Shown: positions 52,331 to 62,181 of the stretch, piece after piece
How the letters are laid out: the number at the start of each line of letters is the position of its first letter
How positions within the stretch are numbered: position 1 is the first letter of the stretch
From: Phytophthora colocasiae
Taxonomy: Eukaryota > Oomycota > Peronosporomycetes > Peronosporales > Peronosporaceae
Direction of reading: 5' to 3'
Assembly (NCBI GenBank): GCA_018806915.1
Contig: JAGKQI010000089.1
Coordinates: 1-64,000, forward strand
DNA length: 64,000 nt
Position numbers and translations under genes: made by a program
The notes under the pieces: generated by a model
Seen by the model: the letters and a program-made list of their open reading frames with translations, nothing else
What the model was told of the DNA's origin: nothing
The model's database searches: none

Positions 52331-53669
52331 CGTGATACTCGAACATGATCCTCAACCGGAGGTCATGATCATTCGGAACGACAATGCGAGCATTGTCGTC
52401 TACTGCACTGTACAACAGTAGGCCTTCGTGTACACGATAGCGGTGTACACGAGCTCGAAGATGAGGGGTTAGCTTCCGACGTGCCACGTCGGAAGGTGCT
52501 GCGAGGAACTCCAGCAGCCCCTTCGCGTCTGCATCCCTTGTATACGCGTTCTTCACGTCGTCAATCAACGTTGACGACGGCACACTTGTCCTCACGACGC
52601 CAACTGCGTTGGCGTCGACCGTCTCCGCATAGTCAGGTCGACGCGATAACGCGTCGGCCACTACATTGAGTCTTCCGGGTTTGTACTCCACCCGGAAGTT
52701 GTATTCCGCGAAGAAGGACAACCATCTCGCCATACGTTGCGAGATGTGCGGCGACTTAATCGCCGTACGCAATGATGCGTGGTCTGTATAGACCACGAAC
52801 GGTCTACTCCCAAGTAGATACACTCGGAACTTTGCGAGTGCATACTTCATGGCAAGGAGCTCCTTGTCATGTATGGGATAGTTACGCTCAGCTGGCTTCA
52901 GCTGACGCGATTGATAGTAGACTACACGATCACGCCCTTCGTGATCGTGTTGCATCAATGCACATCCGATTGCAAAGTCGGATGCATCACACACTACGTG
53001 GAATGGACGGTCTTGGTCCGCCACGGCCAAGATCGGCGCTTCAGTCAAGCCCTGCTTGACTGCACCGAATGCATCCTCGCACTCGGTCGTCCAAATCCAC
53101 TCAGCTTCTTTCTTATGAAGCTGTGACAACGGGCGAATCTTGCCCGCATAGTTGTCCACGTACTTGCACAAGTACGTGGCAAGCCCAAGGAACTGCCTCA
53201 GTTCCTTCACATTGGATGGCGTGGGCCATTCATTGATCACTCTGACCTTCTCTGGGTCAGGGCGCACGCCGTCTTTCCCCACGAGACACCCCAGCACGGG
53301 TATCTCGCTCGCCCCGAAGATACACTTCTTCAGGTTCGCATAGAGCTTATGTTTCCTCATAAGCTCTAGCAGCTTTCGGAGATGCACCTTGTGCATCTCA
53401 ATGTTCGTCTTCCCGTTCACAGCCCGGCTGTGGACGAACACGTCGTCGAAGTAACTCGGTGCGAAGTCGCGCACCGAGCGCAATAGATGCGTCACGCATC
53501 TATTGAACGTTGCAGGGGCGTTCTTAAGCCCCTGTGGCATTACGAGCCACTCCCAAAGCATACCGCTTGGAGTGCTTACCGCTGTGAGAGGGATGTCCCT
53601 CTCACGCATGAGGATCTGATAGAATCCATCACGCAGATCTAGAGCACTGAAGATAGTGCTCAAGGCCAT
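52200..53669 (-). pseudogene. Element B reverse transcriptase / RNase H
   Basis: FSALDLRDGFYQI and MPQGLKNAPATFNR, then YFDDVFVHS with the catalytic DD, and the GLATYLCKYV thumb. RNase H reads VVCDASDFAIGCAL, YPIHDKELLAM and VVYTDHASL with all acidic residues, unlike element A. It continues to the start of the integrase zinc finger. Open for 489 codons. The N-terminal RT block is in another frame (53660-53923). Confidence 0.85.
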
Positions 53670-53923
53670 CGAATCGATGATAACATCTTTCGCGGTATCG
53701 GCGTCTGCGCCGGTATCGTCGCATCGTTCAACTTGTTGTACGCATGAACGATGCGCCAGTCGCCCTGTGGTTTCTTCACACAGAACGTTGGAGCACTGTG
53801 CGGGGACTTTGACTCCCGCACTTGACCTGCAAGGCGACGACTTTCAAAGAAGTCGTCGATCGCTTGAACTTGTTCACGCGGCAGTGGCCACTGCCGTGTA
53901 ACACAGTACTTCGTGCCCGTCAC
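53660..53923 (-). pseudogene. Element B RT N-terminal block
   Basis: PTFCVKKPQGDWRIVHAYNK and ATIPAQTPIPRK are the start of a Gypsy RT. A single-base change near 53680 separates it from the main RT ORF. Confidence 0.8.
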
Positions 53924-54830
53924 GAGATCAATCTCGTGCTGTACGCCCTTGTCCTTCGGAAGCTCCGAAGGAATCTCGTCCGGGAGTACATCCTTGTACT
54001 CCCGCAGAATCTTCGTAATAGGGACTCGACTTCAACGAGTCCCAACTTGCTCCTCGAAGCGTTGCTTCTTGGTCTTCGTACTGAGGGGGTCATCGCCCTC
54101 AGTGATGCCATCGACGACGAGCTGCTTCAGCTCACTCGGCTTCGCGATCCACTCTCTCGATATCCGAGAGAATGCAAATTTGTTCGATGCGTCCATCGTA
54201 CAAGTCCCGCGCGAAGCGCTTCCAACTCATCGTTGGAAGTGCGGTCAACGCCGACGCACACGTCGGCGGATTCTCCAACCGCATCCTCTGGTACTGTAAC
54301 CCAGTACCAGTACGTGTCAAGACGTTCAACGTCTCGACACTCGGTGTCTGCACTGCAGATACACCCGTCTCAGTCCCGGACTGAGACTCGCGCAGCTCCC
54401 TGAGCTTGCGCCGCGAAGATCTACCGTGGAGCCCGGCTCCAGGTGCTCCACGTCCAAGGCATCGCACCTTGGACGGGACGTTATCGCAATCGTCAGCGGA
54501 TTCCTTCCGCTGACTCGCACTATCAAGCCCTGCTTGAGTGCCGCTCATCGCGTGCAGCGCTGCTGCACGTGAGCACGCAGGTTGTTCGGGTGCTGGGCGT
54601 TTGCAACCGCCAGCACCTCCTGCCGCGCAGTCGGTTCCCTGAACCGCTGCGCCTCCATCCGCTCCCGGAGCGGATGAAGCAACCGCATCGTCGACTCCCG
54701 GAGTCGACGTGCTCGCCAGCTTCCTGCGCCAGCGAGTGTTCGCTTGTATACATATCGTCAGCTCCCAGAGCTGACGCACGATCGCCAGTTCCCGGAACTA
54801 GCAGCGAACGTTCGCTTGTACACGCATCAT
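53924..54830 (-). pseudogene. Element B protease-RT connector
   Basis: Low-complexity, frame-broken region. The last part has the YKDVLPDEIP-type motif that precedes Gypsy RT in a mixed frame. The middle is Ala/Gly/Ser-rich, driven by hairpin repeats, and not a recognised domain. Confidence 0.5.
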
Positions 54831-54905
54831 CAGCTCTCGGAGCTGATGCACGATCGCCAGTTCCCAGAACTAGCAGCGACGCGCCAGTGCGGCGTCAGCT
54901 CCCAG
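54736..54905. repeat. Two ~80-bp tandem repeats in element B
   Basis: GTTCGCTTGTAYAC...CAGCTC-CCA-GAGCTG...GATCGCCAGTTCC occurs twice. Each copy consists of two hairpins (CGTCAGCTC/GAGCTGACG and GTTCC/GGAAC). Confidence 0.75.
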
Positions 54906-54999
54906 AGCTGACGCACGCCTTCGGTTCCCCGAATATTATTTGCTTCGTCAACTCCCAGAGTTGACGCGACGTCGTCGGCGCGACCCTTGGAGGCTTGAA

Positions 55000-55855
55000 C
55001 TACCTCCAAGGATACCGGTAATACCGGTATTTTACCTTCTCCCAGGTGAATGCGATTCACCTGACCATCACTCATGTGACAAACATCATTCAGATGTTTA
55101 TGCGTCAGGTGATTCACATTCACCTGACCATCACTCATGTGACAAACATCATTCAGATGTTTATGCGTCAGGTGATTCACATTCACCTGACCATCACTCA
55201 TGTGACCGCGACCCTTCGGCTCAGATTTCTGAGTCGACACACTTTTTCTCCCAACGACTCTCGGAGTCGTTGATGGTCGCCGGCGGCGATCGGAGGCAGC
55301 GGCGGCCGCTGCTGCCTCAACTGGGGATTCACATGCACCGGCCGGTGCATGTGCAGCACTGACAGGGCCATCGCTCTCTGTCGCGCATGTGTTGTTGAAG
55401 CGTACGAGCGTACGCTTCTCCCAGTTGATCACCGGGTCATGCCGTGCAAGCCACGGCATGCCTAATACCAAGTCGAATTTATCGTCTAGATCCAAGACGA
55501 TAAGATCTTCTTCAAACGTCCTTCGTTTGTAAGAGAAGCGCACACGGACTACGCGCTTCTCAGTCCTCACGGTGGCACCTGTTGCCAACCGCACCTCCAA
55601 CACGCCGCGAGGCGTGTCGGCCTCTTCGAAGTCAAGCCTTCGAACACTTCCCTGTCGAACAAAGTTGTTCGACGCGCCCGAGTCCACTAGGGCACGAAGA
55701 GAGTTCGCTCTCTTCGACATCACGTTCAGGATGACAAGGTTTGGCTTGTCATCTTGCAGCTTACAGCGAGAAACCTTCTCGCTGGGGGCAGCAGTCCTCA
55801 TCGTCGCGTGTCCACGCTCGACACGCGAGACTGCATCACCAGTAGGACGCCCCGC
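55000..55855 (-). pseudogene. Element B aspartic protease region
   Basis: LRALVDSGASNNFVRQGSVR has the DSGA active site. FDLVLGMPWLARHDPVINW is the second conserved protease block. It lies in the ORF 54830-56161, one frame away from the gag zinc knuckle. Confidence 0.8.
55061..55206. repeat. ~66-bp tandem repeats in element B (HMSDGQVN repeat)
   Basis: Two full copies and a third partial copy of a 66-bp unit containing CACCTGA/TCAGGTG and CATCATTCAGATG hairpins. On the coding strand they give the repeated peptide CHMSDGQVNVNHLTHKHLND. They are spacer-less, so not a CRISPR array. Confidence 0.85.
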
Positions 55856-56839
55856 GCCTACTGGTCCTTGGCGTTTTTGAACGCCTGCCCGCTGTGCACT
55901 CGCGTGCATAGTGACCGATGTTACTGCACTTGTAACATCGAACGCTGCCGTATCTACGCTGCTGTTGACCAGCAGTCGTAGCACTCGAGAGGTCCATAGG
56001 TTCCGGACCTCCGTCTTCATTGCCAACAGGACGCGCCGGCTTCGGCGCGTTCGCATGGAGTTTAGCTTGACGCCGGCTAAACTCCTCTTGCATTGCAAGG
56101 CTGATCGCCTCCTCGAGAGTATTCGGATACTCTCGGAAGAGATATGTTTTGACGGGACCATCTCTTAGTCCCTTCATGAACGTGACGACCTTGGTCGCCT
56201 CGTCGATCGGGTTGGCCACTATGTTCGATACCAAGTATCGAGCACGCTGGGCAAAGGTGTGAACATCATCCTTGCCCTGCTGCAGATCGAGAAACTCCGA
56301 TCTGAACTCGTTCTTCGGGGGCTCAAACGCAAGCTTGAGCTCCTCTTTGAACACCTCGTACGTGCCGAAGCACGTAGGATCCGAGAGTCGGCGCCCATAG
56401 GCCAACTCCTCGCACGTCCGCCAAGACATGACATGGCGAACGCGACCTTCGACATCGGATCGACGATACGTCGAGCCGCAACGGCTGTGTCGAGTTCGAC
56501 AAGCCACCGAAGGAGGGTCTCGTCCTCCTTCCCCGTGTAGGTATTCACGTGGAGTTTCAACGACTCCACGTGTGGCTTTGGGGAAGCCACCGAGGCAGCA
56601 ACATCTCGTTGCTCCTTAACAATGTACCCCAGAGCAACACCGTGTTGCTCTGTCGGCGATAGCGTACGAAGCATCGTAGCTACCGCTGCCTCTCCAATGA
56701 CTTGTGAAAGTCTTTGGAGAGCCTCCCACTCTGGATCAGACAGGTGGGCGCAGTCCGTGCGCGTCACGGACATTTGAGGGGTCCCAGCAGATCCCTCATC
56801 CATTGGGGAGTTCTCTACCCCGCGTTCGTATGACTCCAT
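55836..56839 (-). pseudogene. Element B gag
   Basis: ATG at 56839 (MESYERGVENSPMDEG). The gag core FGTYEVFKEELKLAFEPPK and FRSEFLDLQQGKDDVHTFAQ is followed by the CCHC knuckle CYKCSNIGHYAREC. A frame change near 56420, around GGRAR, splits it into 56839-56219 and 56507-55836. The start codon sits inside a perfect hairpin, 56823-56832/56837-56846. Confidence 0.8.
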
Positions 56840-56868
56840 ACGAACGAACAGCAGTCGGTCGTGGGACG

Positions 56869-56886
56869 GACTACAAAGTACTACCA
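56869..56886 (-). other. Element B primer-binding site candidate
   Basis: On the coding strand TGGTAGTACTTTGTAGTC starts two bases after the 5' LTR. TGG is complementary to a tRNA CCA end. The tRNA is not identified. Confidence 0.5.
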
Positions 56887-56888
56887 GG

Positions 56889-57348
56889 TGTAATGGGTCT
56901 ACCTAGACCTATTAGGTGGCGTACACGTGCGCTTACGTGTATGAGGAAGCGTGCAATTAGAATAGACTTAATTTAAGTATACTTATTTAAATAAGTATAA
57001 TTAAATCAAATATAACTAAATTAAACTGCAAAAATACCGCAAATGAGAACTGTTATTGAATTTGGCATAAGCCAATTATGGACCTCCTAAAACTGTTTGT
57101 TATCTATTTCTAAAGGGTCTGCCAACGTGTGGTTGGCAGAAACTCTGCTCAGTGATTGGTAGAAATCCGTTACTTTCTACCAATAATATGCACAAATGCA
57201 CACGAACCATCCAATAATGTGGTTCGCCCATGTATCCATTGGTGTGTACAGCACACCAAGGTCTGAGGCCCATTTCCAACCTCTAACAGTTATCCTAACT
57301 GTTAGAGTTACAAGTGGTACAACCACTTGTACGTGTAACCCCGTTACA
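56889..57348 (-). repeat. Element B 5' LTR
   Basis: 460 bp with the same hairpin set as the 3' LTR. On the coding strand it ends ...CCCATTACA directly before the primer site. Confidence 0.95.
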
Positions 57349-57353
57349 AATGC
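57349..57353. repeat. Target-site duplication AATGC (right)
   Basis: Pairs with 49426-49430. A 5-bp duplication is normal for Gypsy integrases. Confidence 0.9.
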
Positions 57354-57479
57354 AACTTACATGTATTACCGCGCAGATCCGAATTCTCCCTATCTTGATC
57401 TCTCGATTTCTTGTTCACATATGCATAGATGCAGTACTCAGAACGCCGGCTCGTACCGGTTTCCAAACCGGCGAGCGTC
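57354..57479 (-). other. Element A gag-pol intergenic DNA
   Basis: The short A sequence that received the B insertion. It continues at 49425 on the other side of B. No gene. Confidence 0.6.
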
Positions 57480-57788
57480 CTAGTTTAACATCTTTTCCAC
57501 CTTCTCGGGGAACAATCCGGCATGTCGGGTCGGGTCGCACCACTTGCGGATCTGGTTGTAGAATTCCTCCATGGGGCATTCTCCAGCTTCATGGATCTCC
57601 CCACAACCACGGCAGGTATACAGACAGCGATCCGTTGGGTGACCTCTCTTCCCGCACTTTTCACAGGTTAGACGTCTCCAGCAGTCCAGATCCGTATGCT
57701 TCCGCGATCCACAGTGTGAACAGCGACCTCGATCGTGGTCTGACGTACCCCTGCGATCCGCGATCCGGCCTCGATCTTGCGCGTTCAC
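57480..57788 (-). CDS. Element A gag zinc-knuckle region
   Basis: Cys/His-rich stretch with CSHCGSRKHTDLDC, CEKCGKRGHPTDRC and CRGCGEIHEAGEC: three CCHC-type knuckles in a row, the nucleocapsid part of gag. It overlaps the main gag ORF by 4 bp (GTGA) in the -1 frame, so it belongs to the same protein through a frameshift or indel. Confidence 0.8.
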   Translation of the reverse strand: MNAQDRGRIADRRGTSDHDRGRCSHCGSRKHTDLDCWRRLTCEKCGKRGHPTDRCLYTCRGCGEIHEAGECPMEEFYNQIRKWCDPTRHAGLFPEKVEKMLN

Positions 57789-59413
57789 CTGCGATCGCGA
57801 CTGATCCTGTTGGTGGGGAACGCCCCCAGTGCCGATCTGCTTGTCTTCCGACGCAGCAAGATATATCCTCCGGAGATCGCCTTCAGAATCGGATCCGTCC
57901 GATCCGGATATTTCTTCCGATTCCGAGCTCGGATCTTGAGTTTGGATCGTACCACCGCCCGGGTGGGTGCTGTAGGGGCATTGGTCGGTGCTTTTTGTCT
58001 ATACTTCGATCCAAACGCGGATTTGCGCTGTCTGCTTTTCGCCCGTTCCCGGGCACGAAGTACTTCCTCCAGCTCGTCGACGTCGCTCAGTCGGAGTAGG
58101 GTCAGCCGATCGGCTAACTCAGGGTCTCCCAGCGTCTCGATATAGTGGTCCACATGCTCTCGGTGGGCCTTAGGGCTGCCATTCTTGATCTTCAGCCTAG
58201 CGCGTAAAGCTGCCACGTTGAGCCGGTAGAGATAGTCGAGAGGGGTCTCTTCCGATCGCTTGCGAGCGTGGTAGTATTGCCACGCGACCGACATGCCCAA
58301 CCCACAATATTGGGTCTGGAAACTGTCCAACAGATCTGCCCACTTGGTTTTCGTCGTTCGACTGAGCTGCCTGTACCAATTCTTTTCTGGTCCCACCATC
58401 AGATCTGCAAACGTGAGGCATTTCTCTTCCTCCGTAGCCTGATCGCGCTGGAACGCCGAATTGACCTTACCGATCCAGGCTCGAGCGCGATCTTCGTCCA
58501 GATCTTTACCCGCAAAATCTTTTAGATCCGAGATCGCTGAGATTCGGACCCGCTGGATCATCGACGATCCTCCTTGACCGATCGTCGCGGATGCGATCGC
58601 TGCTCGGCTCGACATCTGTCCACCGGAACTCGGTATGCCCAGATCGTCCGGATCGTATTCCCATGCATCAGGATCTGAGGCGGTAACGGACTCCATATCA
58701 ACATCCAACTGCCCTTTGATCGGTGGTCGGGGTGTCGCGAGGCTCCATTCTTTTAAGAAACGATCCATCGCCATTTGGAAGTAGTCGTCCAACTTGTTGC
58801 TCGATCCAGTGGAATTAGTTGTCGGCGCGGTCTGGTCTGTCCGGATCCGGCGATTTTCTTGCTGATCAGGCGCCTTCGCCTCCAGTTTTGCAGCCACCGA
58901 TCGTGTATCTTGTTTCTTCATACGCGATTTCAGGAATTTGGCACCGGAGGGACCTAACGACATGCGTTGCAGCCTTCTCAGGCTGTCGGAATCTGGTTCC
59001 GAGGTCGCTGACGCGTAGCATGACGATCCAGTCTGATAGCCTGGATCGGGCGTCAGTGGGCGCTCGCCGACCAAGATCTTGAGGGAATCGAATAGATCAC
59101 GGGTCGCAGATTGAATCGCTTGCAGTTCCAAGTCAAATAGAGAGTATGGGTCGAACTCTCCAGCCACTAAACCAGCTTCTTGGAGCAGATCAAGTAGAAT
59201 CTTCACCGCGTTCAGGCGGTCCGAGCTAGTCCGGGGCTTCGACACTGGGCCGGTGAGGTTACCGATCTGGCGGACTTGTATGATCGTAAGAACGGGATCG
59301 TTAAGCAAGGTCTTGCTTAGCATCTTCCTGTAATAGGCCTGCTCGATCGCGTCCTTGGTGATCGTCGATCCTGGGTTGATCACATCTTCTGGCTCGGAGT
59401 CTGGAGCTTTCAA
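57785..59413 (-). CDS. Element A gag (main part, 542 aa)
   Basis: Residues ~290-460 fit the retrotransposon gag domain (DRARAWIGKVNSAFQRDQA, KTKWADLLDSFQTQYCG, ETPLDYLYRLNVAALRAR), followed by a basic C-terminus leading into the zinc knuckles. The N-terminal ~290 residues are disordered and Ser/Pro/Asp-rich. Gag forms the particle in the cytoplasm and packages element RNA. Confidence 0.8.
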   Translation of the reverse strand: MKAPDSEPEDVINPGSTITKDAIEQAYYRKMLSKTLLNDPVLTIIQVRQIGNLTGPVSKPRTSSDRLNAVKILLDLLQEAGLVAGEFDPYSLFDLELQAIQSATRDLFDSLKILVGERPLTPDPGYQTGSSCYASATSEPDSDSLRRLQRMSLGPSGAKFLKSRMKKQDTRSVAAKLEAKAPDQQENRRIRTDQTAPTTNSTGSSNKLDDYFQMAMDRFLKEWSLATPRPPIKGQLDVDMESVTASDPDAWEYDPDDLGIPSSGGQMSSRAAIASATIGQGGSSMIQRVRISAISDLKDFAGKDLDEDRARAWIGKVNSAFQRDQATEEEKCLTFADLMVGPEKNWYRQLSRTTKTKWADLLDSFQTQYCGLGMSVAWQYYHARKRSEETPLDYLYRLNVAALRARLKIKNGSPKAHREHVDHYIETLGDPELADRLTLLRLSDVDELEEVLRARERAKSRQRKSAFGSKYRQKAPTNAPTAPTRAVVRSKLKIRARNRKKYPDRTDPILKAISGGYILLRRKTSRSALGAFPTNRISRDRR

Positions 59414-59928
59414 TTTCGTCCGGGTGCTCTTGATCTTCTTTTTCTTGGTCGATCTTGAGCAACCGTGGACTTGGTGAGCAGATTAGGTTTTAGCTTTGCT
59501 GATTCCTTATCGCTCATGTGCGGATCCCGATTCTCATCGAGAACCGCGGTGGCCCTCGAGGGGGCCTTGGGAGGAATTCGAGGTTTTTCTTCAAGATCTG
59601 GATTGCGATCCAGGTCTGCCTCGTGCCTGTCAGTAGAGATCCTCCCAGAACTCTGCTGATCTGTGGATCTTTCTGTTTTCATCGGTGCCTCCGTCGATCC
59701 AACATTCGTAGGCACTTCTTCCCCTTGTTCTTCTTTTATCTTGACGTCTTCTTGGGACTCACGGTGATATCCGAAGTCACCAGAAGATCCGGGCACGCGC
59801 GCCATTGTGGTGGAGCGGATCTGGCCAAAATCTGGTTGAGGCCGGTCGCGATCGCCACTTGCGCCCAGACACCGACTAACGGAGGGGGTCCCCCGATGAT
59901 CCGTGATCTTGTTGCGTGTAGTGTTCAC
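59410..59928 (-). CDS. Element A gag N-terminal extension
   Basis: ATG at 59928, 172 codons, charged and low-complexity (VKIKEEQGEEVPTN, DLEEKPRIPPKAPS). It ends in a Lys/Arg-rich stretch and meets the main gag ORF at an A-rich run with a -1 frame change (TTGA overlap at 59410-59413). It is probably the natural N-terminus of gag. Confidence 0.55.
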   Translation of the reverse strand: MNTTRNKITDHRGTPSVSRCLGASGDRDRPQPDFGQIRSTTMARVPGSSGDFGYHRESQEDVKIKEEQGEEVPTNVGSTEAPMKTERSTDQQSSGRISTDRHEADLDRNPDLEEKPRIPPKAPSRATAVLDENRDPHMSDKESAKLKPNLLTKSTVAQDRPRKRRSRAPGRN

Positions 59929-61134
59929 CTTGTGTACCCGTCGGTGAGCGGGTTACGCTCTTCCAGGCGACTTCTGAAGATGTCTTGGGACGAGAAGAAT
60001 GTCTTGAGTGACGCAGGGGTGATGAGATAGCGTGGGAATACTTCACTCTACCTCGGGGGGGGTTGATCCGGGTCGTAGGCGAGTTCTCGAGCCTTGATCC
60101 GGTCGCCTGGCCTTCGATCCAGGTCTTCCAAAGGTCCAATGTTGGGGATCTGATCCCTTCCTTTACGATGCTTGCCGCTTCCTATAGCGGGGGTCTCGAT
60201 GGGTTGAGAGTCGACGGGATCGTCCAGCCAAGCAGCCAATTCCTTCCGATCCGTAATAAGCACTTAAAGGATAGATCACTAGATAGGGTAAAACTGGCCA
60301 ATATATTATCCAGTTATAACCTCTATACTAGATCTCGTCTCCTTACCTTCTTGATGCTGGTGGGCCAATGTAATTCCCTGTCCCAGTCTTGGATGAAGGC
60401 ACTTGTGAGGTCCAGAGCAAATTCGATTCTATTTATGGTTATTCCTATGTCTACTAGTCCTATCCTCATCTGCTATCCTACGATCACCTGACATCCGGCT
60501 ACACAGCTGCTCTTCAGATCTTCGATCTCGATCTCACCTAACCCTTGATCGTGATCTCGATCTACCGATCTACCGATCTGCCGATCTGCCGATCTCGATC
60601 AACCATCTCGATCATCGATCTCGGTCAACCGTCTTGAACAATGATCTTGATCAGCAACCTTCATACTTGATCTCGAATCCCTGTGTCGTCGACATTCCAG
60701 GTCTTGATCTTCTTGGACTTGAACACCGCTCCCCATGCGACCAATGTTGCCACCATGTCTTCTCGGCAGCACCTCACGGTTATGTCGTCACCGATCCACC
60801 ATAGATCGCGCCGGTCCCGATCCGCCGCTGCCTTGATCTCCTTCTCATGCGATCTCAGGCAAGGCGTCCTTTTCTCCTCCGATCCTGAGCCGCTACGTGG
60901 GACCGTACGGCGGGGTTCTCTGATCGCTTAGTCTCACTCGACCAAGACGTCATCCATCATCCCCCTGCTCGCTGGAGAGATCAAGACGATTATCGATCTG
61001 GATCCATTCGTCAGCCGTCGTTCGCGCAATCTGGGGTCATCAACTGACATCTTGCTTCGCCAGAGGCCCCTGTCGCTTGATCCGACTGGGCCTGACATTG
61101 CCTTTCTTGGATTTCTTATTCGTGCTTCACCACA
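59929..61134. other. Leader/upstream region of element A, GATC-rich, no gene
   Basis: Contains the 5' leader of A, then a CGATCT-rich simple repeat (~60490-60660). Part of it is duplicated at the right end of the window: 59806-60045 directly at 63761-64000, and 60136-60274 inverted at 63620-63758. I see no credible gene. Confidence 0.6.
60500..60660. repeat. CGATCT-rich simple-sequence stretch
   Basis: CGATCT/CGATCA and CTACCGATCTGCCGATC repeat irregularly. Confidence 0.7.
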
Positions 61135-61146
61135 CTTCCTCCTTAA

Positions 61147-62181
61147 GTGGGGGGATCTACGGTTGCGTCCGAACAACCGCAGAATGCAACTGATAGCAGC
61201 ACACTATCAGCTGCGGTGACGCGTGCGACGTCTCGTTCGAGCAGGAACGAGCGCGCGATGTCTGTGCCGGGCACAGACATGAGAGAAGATAGCGAGCAGG
61301 CAGGGCGTGCTGCTGACAAAGGCGACAAGCTGATAGGAGTCAGCTCGAGTGCGCTAGACTTTGTCCAGCGAAGACAAGCCGTCATACGGTTTGTCCAGGA
61401 TGCTATCGCAGCTTCTGTCGATCGACAGAAGCTGAACGCTGATAATGTTGCTAGGGGCAACACAAATGAATTCGAAAAGGGTTCATTAGTTTTGTTAGCT
61501 ACACAAAACCTACCTAGACATGCAGTGTCTGACTTTGGAGCAAGCAAGCTTGCTCCAAGATTCATTGGGCCGTTCAAAGTACTTGAACGGCACGGCAACG
61601 CGTACCGGCTGGACATACCGTCCAGCATGAGGCTCCACCCGACCTTCTACGTCGGGCGGTTGAAGCCGTACGTGCAGCACGGACTACCTAGGGTTTATAG
61701 TCCGACTGAGGAGTGCGAAAGGCCTGGAAGGCCTTCTCAAGACCGTCGTCATGGTCGACCAACCGGTTCACTCTCGTCCCGAGACCGGACGAGAGGTTCG
61801 AGGCAGTCTGAGCTGCCTCGCAGACCTCAGCACGGAGGACACGAACCTCCTGCTTCAGAGCCGCTATCTCAGCGCTCTGTGTCTGCTCCAGCGCAGCAAC
61901 TCGATCGTGCAGGGCACGATCGTCATGGTCATAGCGTTGACCATGCGGAGGGAGTGTTCCCACCCCCTCCGCCGCCGTTGCGCGACGCGCGTGGAGCGAT
62001 CCCCTGGATTGTTGAGCGGATCGTGGCTCATAAGAGAACGAACTCTCAAGGGGTTCGTTTTCGTATTCGTTGGAGAGGATTTCCTCCCCATCGAGATACA
62101 TGGGAGCCGCGGAACGTCCTGATGGAGGACGTTCCGGAAATGGTGAGGGTGTACGAAGCCCACCATAACTTGCAGGGGTAA
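61147..62181 (+). CDS. Integrase tail plus chromodomain ORF of the truncated B copy (344 aa)
   Basis: Open without frameshift, unlike the same region in B. It runs through EKGSLVLLATQNLP, RFIGPFKVLERHGNAYRLD, LHPTFYVGRLKPYV, a Pro/Arg-rich linker with a PPPPPP run, and the chromodomain IPWIVERIVAHKRTN ... RWRGFPPHRDTWEPRN. It has no ATG at the 5' end (GTG at 61147), because it is the interior of a polyprotein. It shows the ancestral frame. Confidence 0.7.
   Translation: MGGSTVASEQPQNATDSSTLSAAVTRATSRSSRNERAMSVPGTDMREDSEQAGRAADKGDKLIGVSSSALDFVQRRQAVIRFVQDAIAASVDRQKLNADNVARGNTNEFEKGSLVLLATQNLPRHAVSDFGASKLAPRFIGPFKVLERHGNAYRLDIPSSMRLHPTFYVGRLKPYVQHGLPRVYSPTEECERPGRPSQDRRHGRPTGSLSSRDRTRGSRQSELPRRPQHGGHEPPASEPLSQRSVSAPAQQLDRAGHDRHGHSVDHAEGVFPPPPPPLRDARGAIPWIVERIVAHKRTNSQGVRFRIRWRGFPPHRDTWEPRNVLMEDVPEMVRVYEAHHNLQG

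Larger units (their letters stand above)
49431..57348 (-). mobile_element. Ty3/Gypsy element B, complete with LTRs, nested in A (7918 bp)
   Basis: Two 460-bp LTRs (49431-49890 and 56889-57348), TGTAAT...GTTACA, are flanked by a 5-bp duplication AATGC (49426-49430 and 57349-57353). Coding strand is minus: the 5' LTR is on the right and the 3' LTR on the left. Gag, protease, RT/RNase H, integrase and chromodomain are all recognisable, but frameshifts split them. LTR, leader and coding sequence are tiled with short perfect hairpins. Confidence 0.95.
43996..59928 (-). mobile_element. Ty3/Gypsy element A (chromodomain, dual RNase H), split by element B
   Basis: Reading leftward: gag (59928-57480), element B insertion (57348-49431), protease/RT/RNase H/archaeal RNase H (49396-45743), integrase (45761-44406), linker and chromodomain (44464-43996). 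If B is removed, gag stop and pol start lie ~155 bp apart. LTRs are not recognised. Base composition is rich in GATC, unlike B. Confidence 0.85.

Noticed and set aside
55061..55206. CRISPR-like repeats
   Set aside because: Repeats are directly adjacent without variable spacers, lie in a retrotransposon reading frame, and the DNA is eukaryotic.
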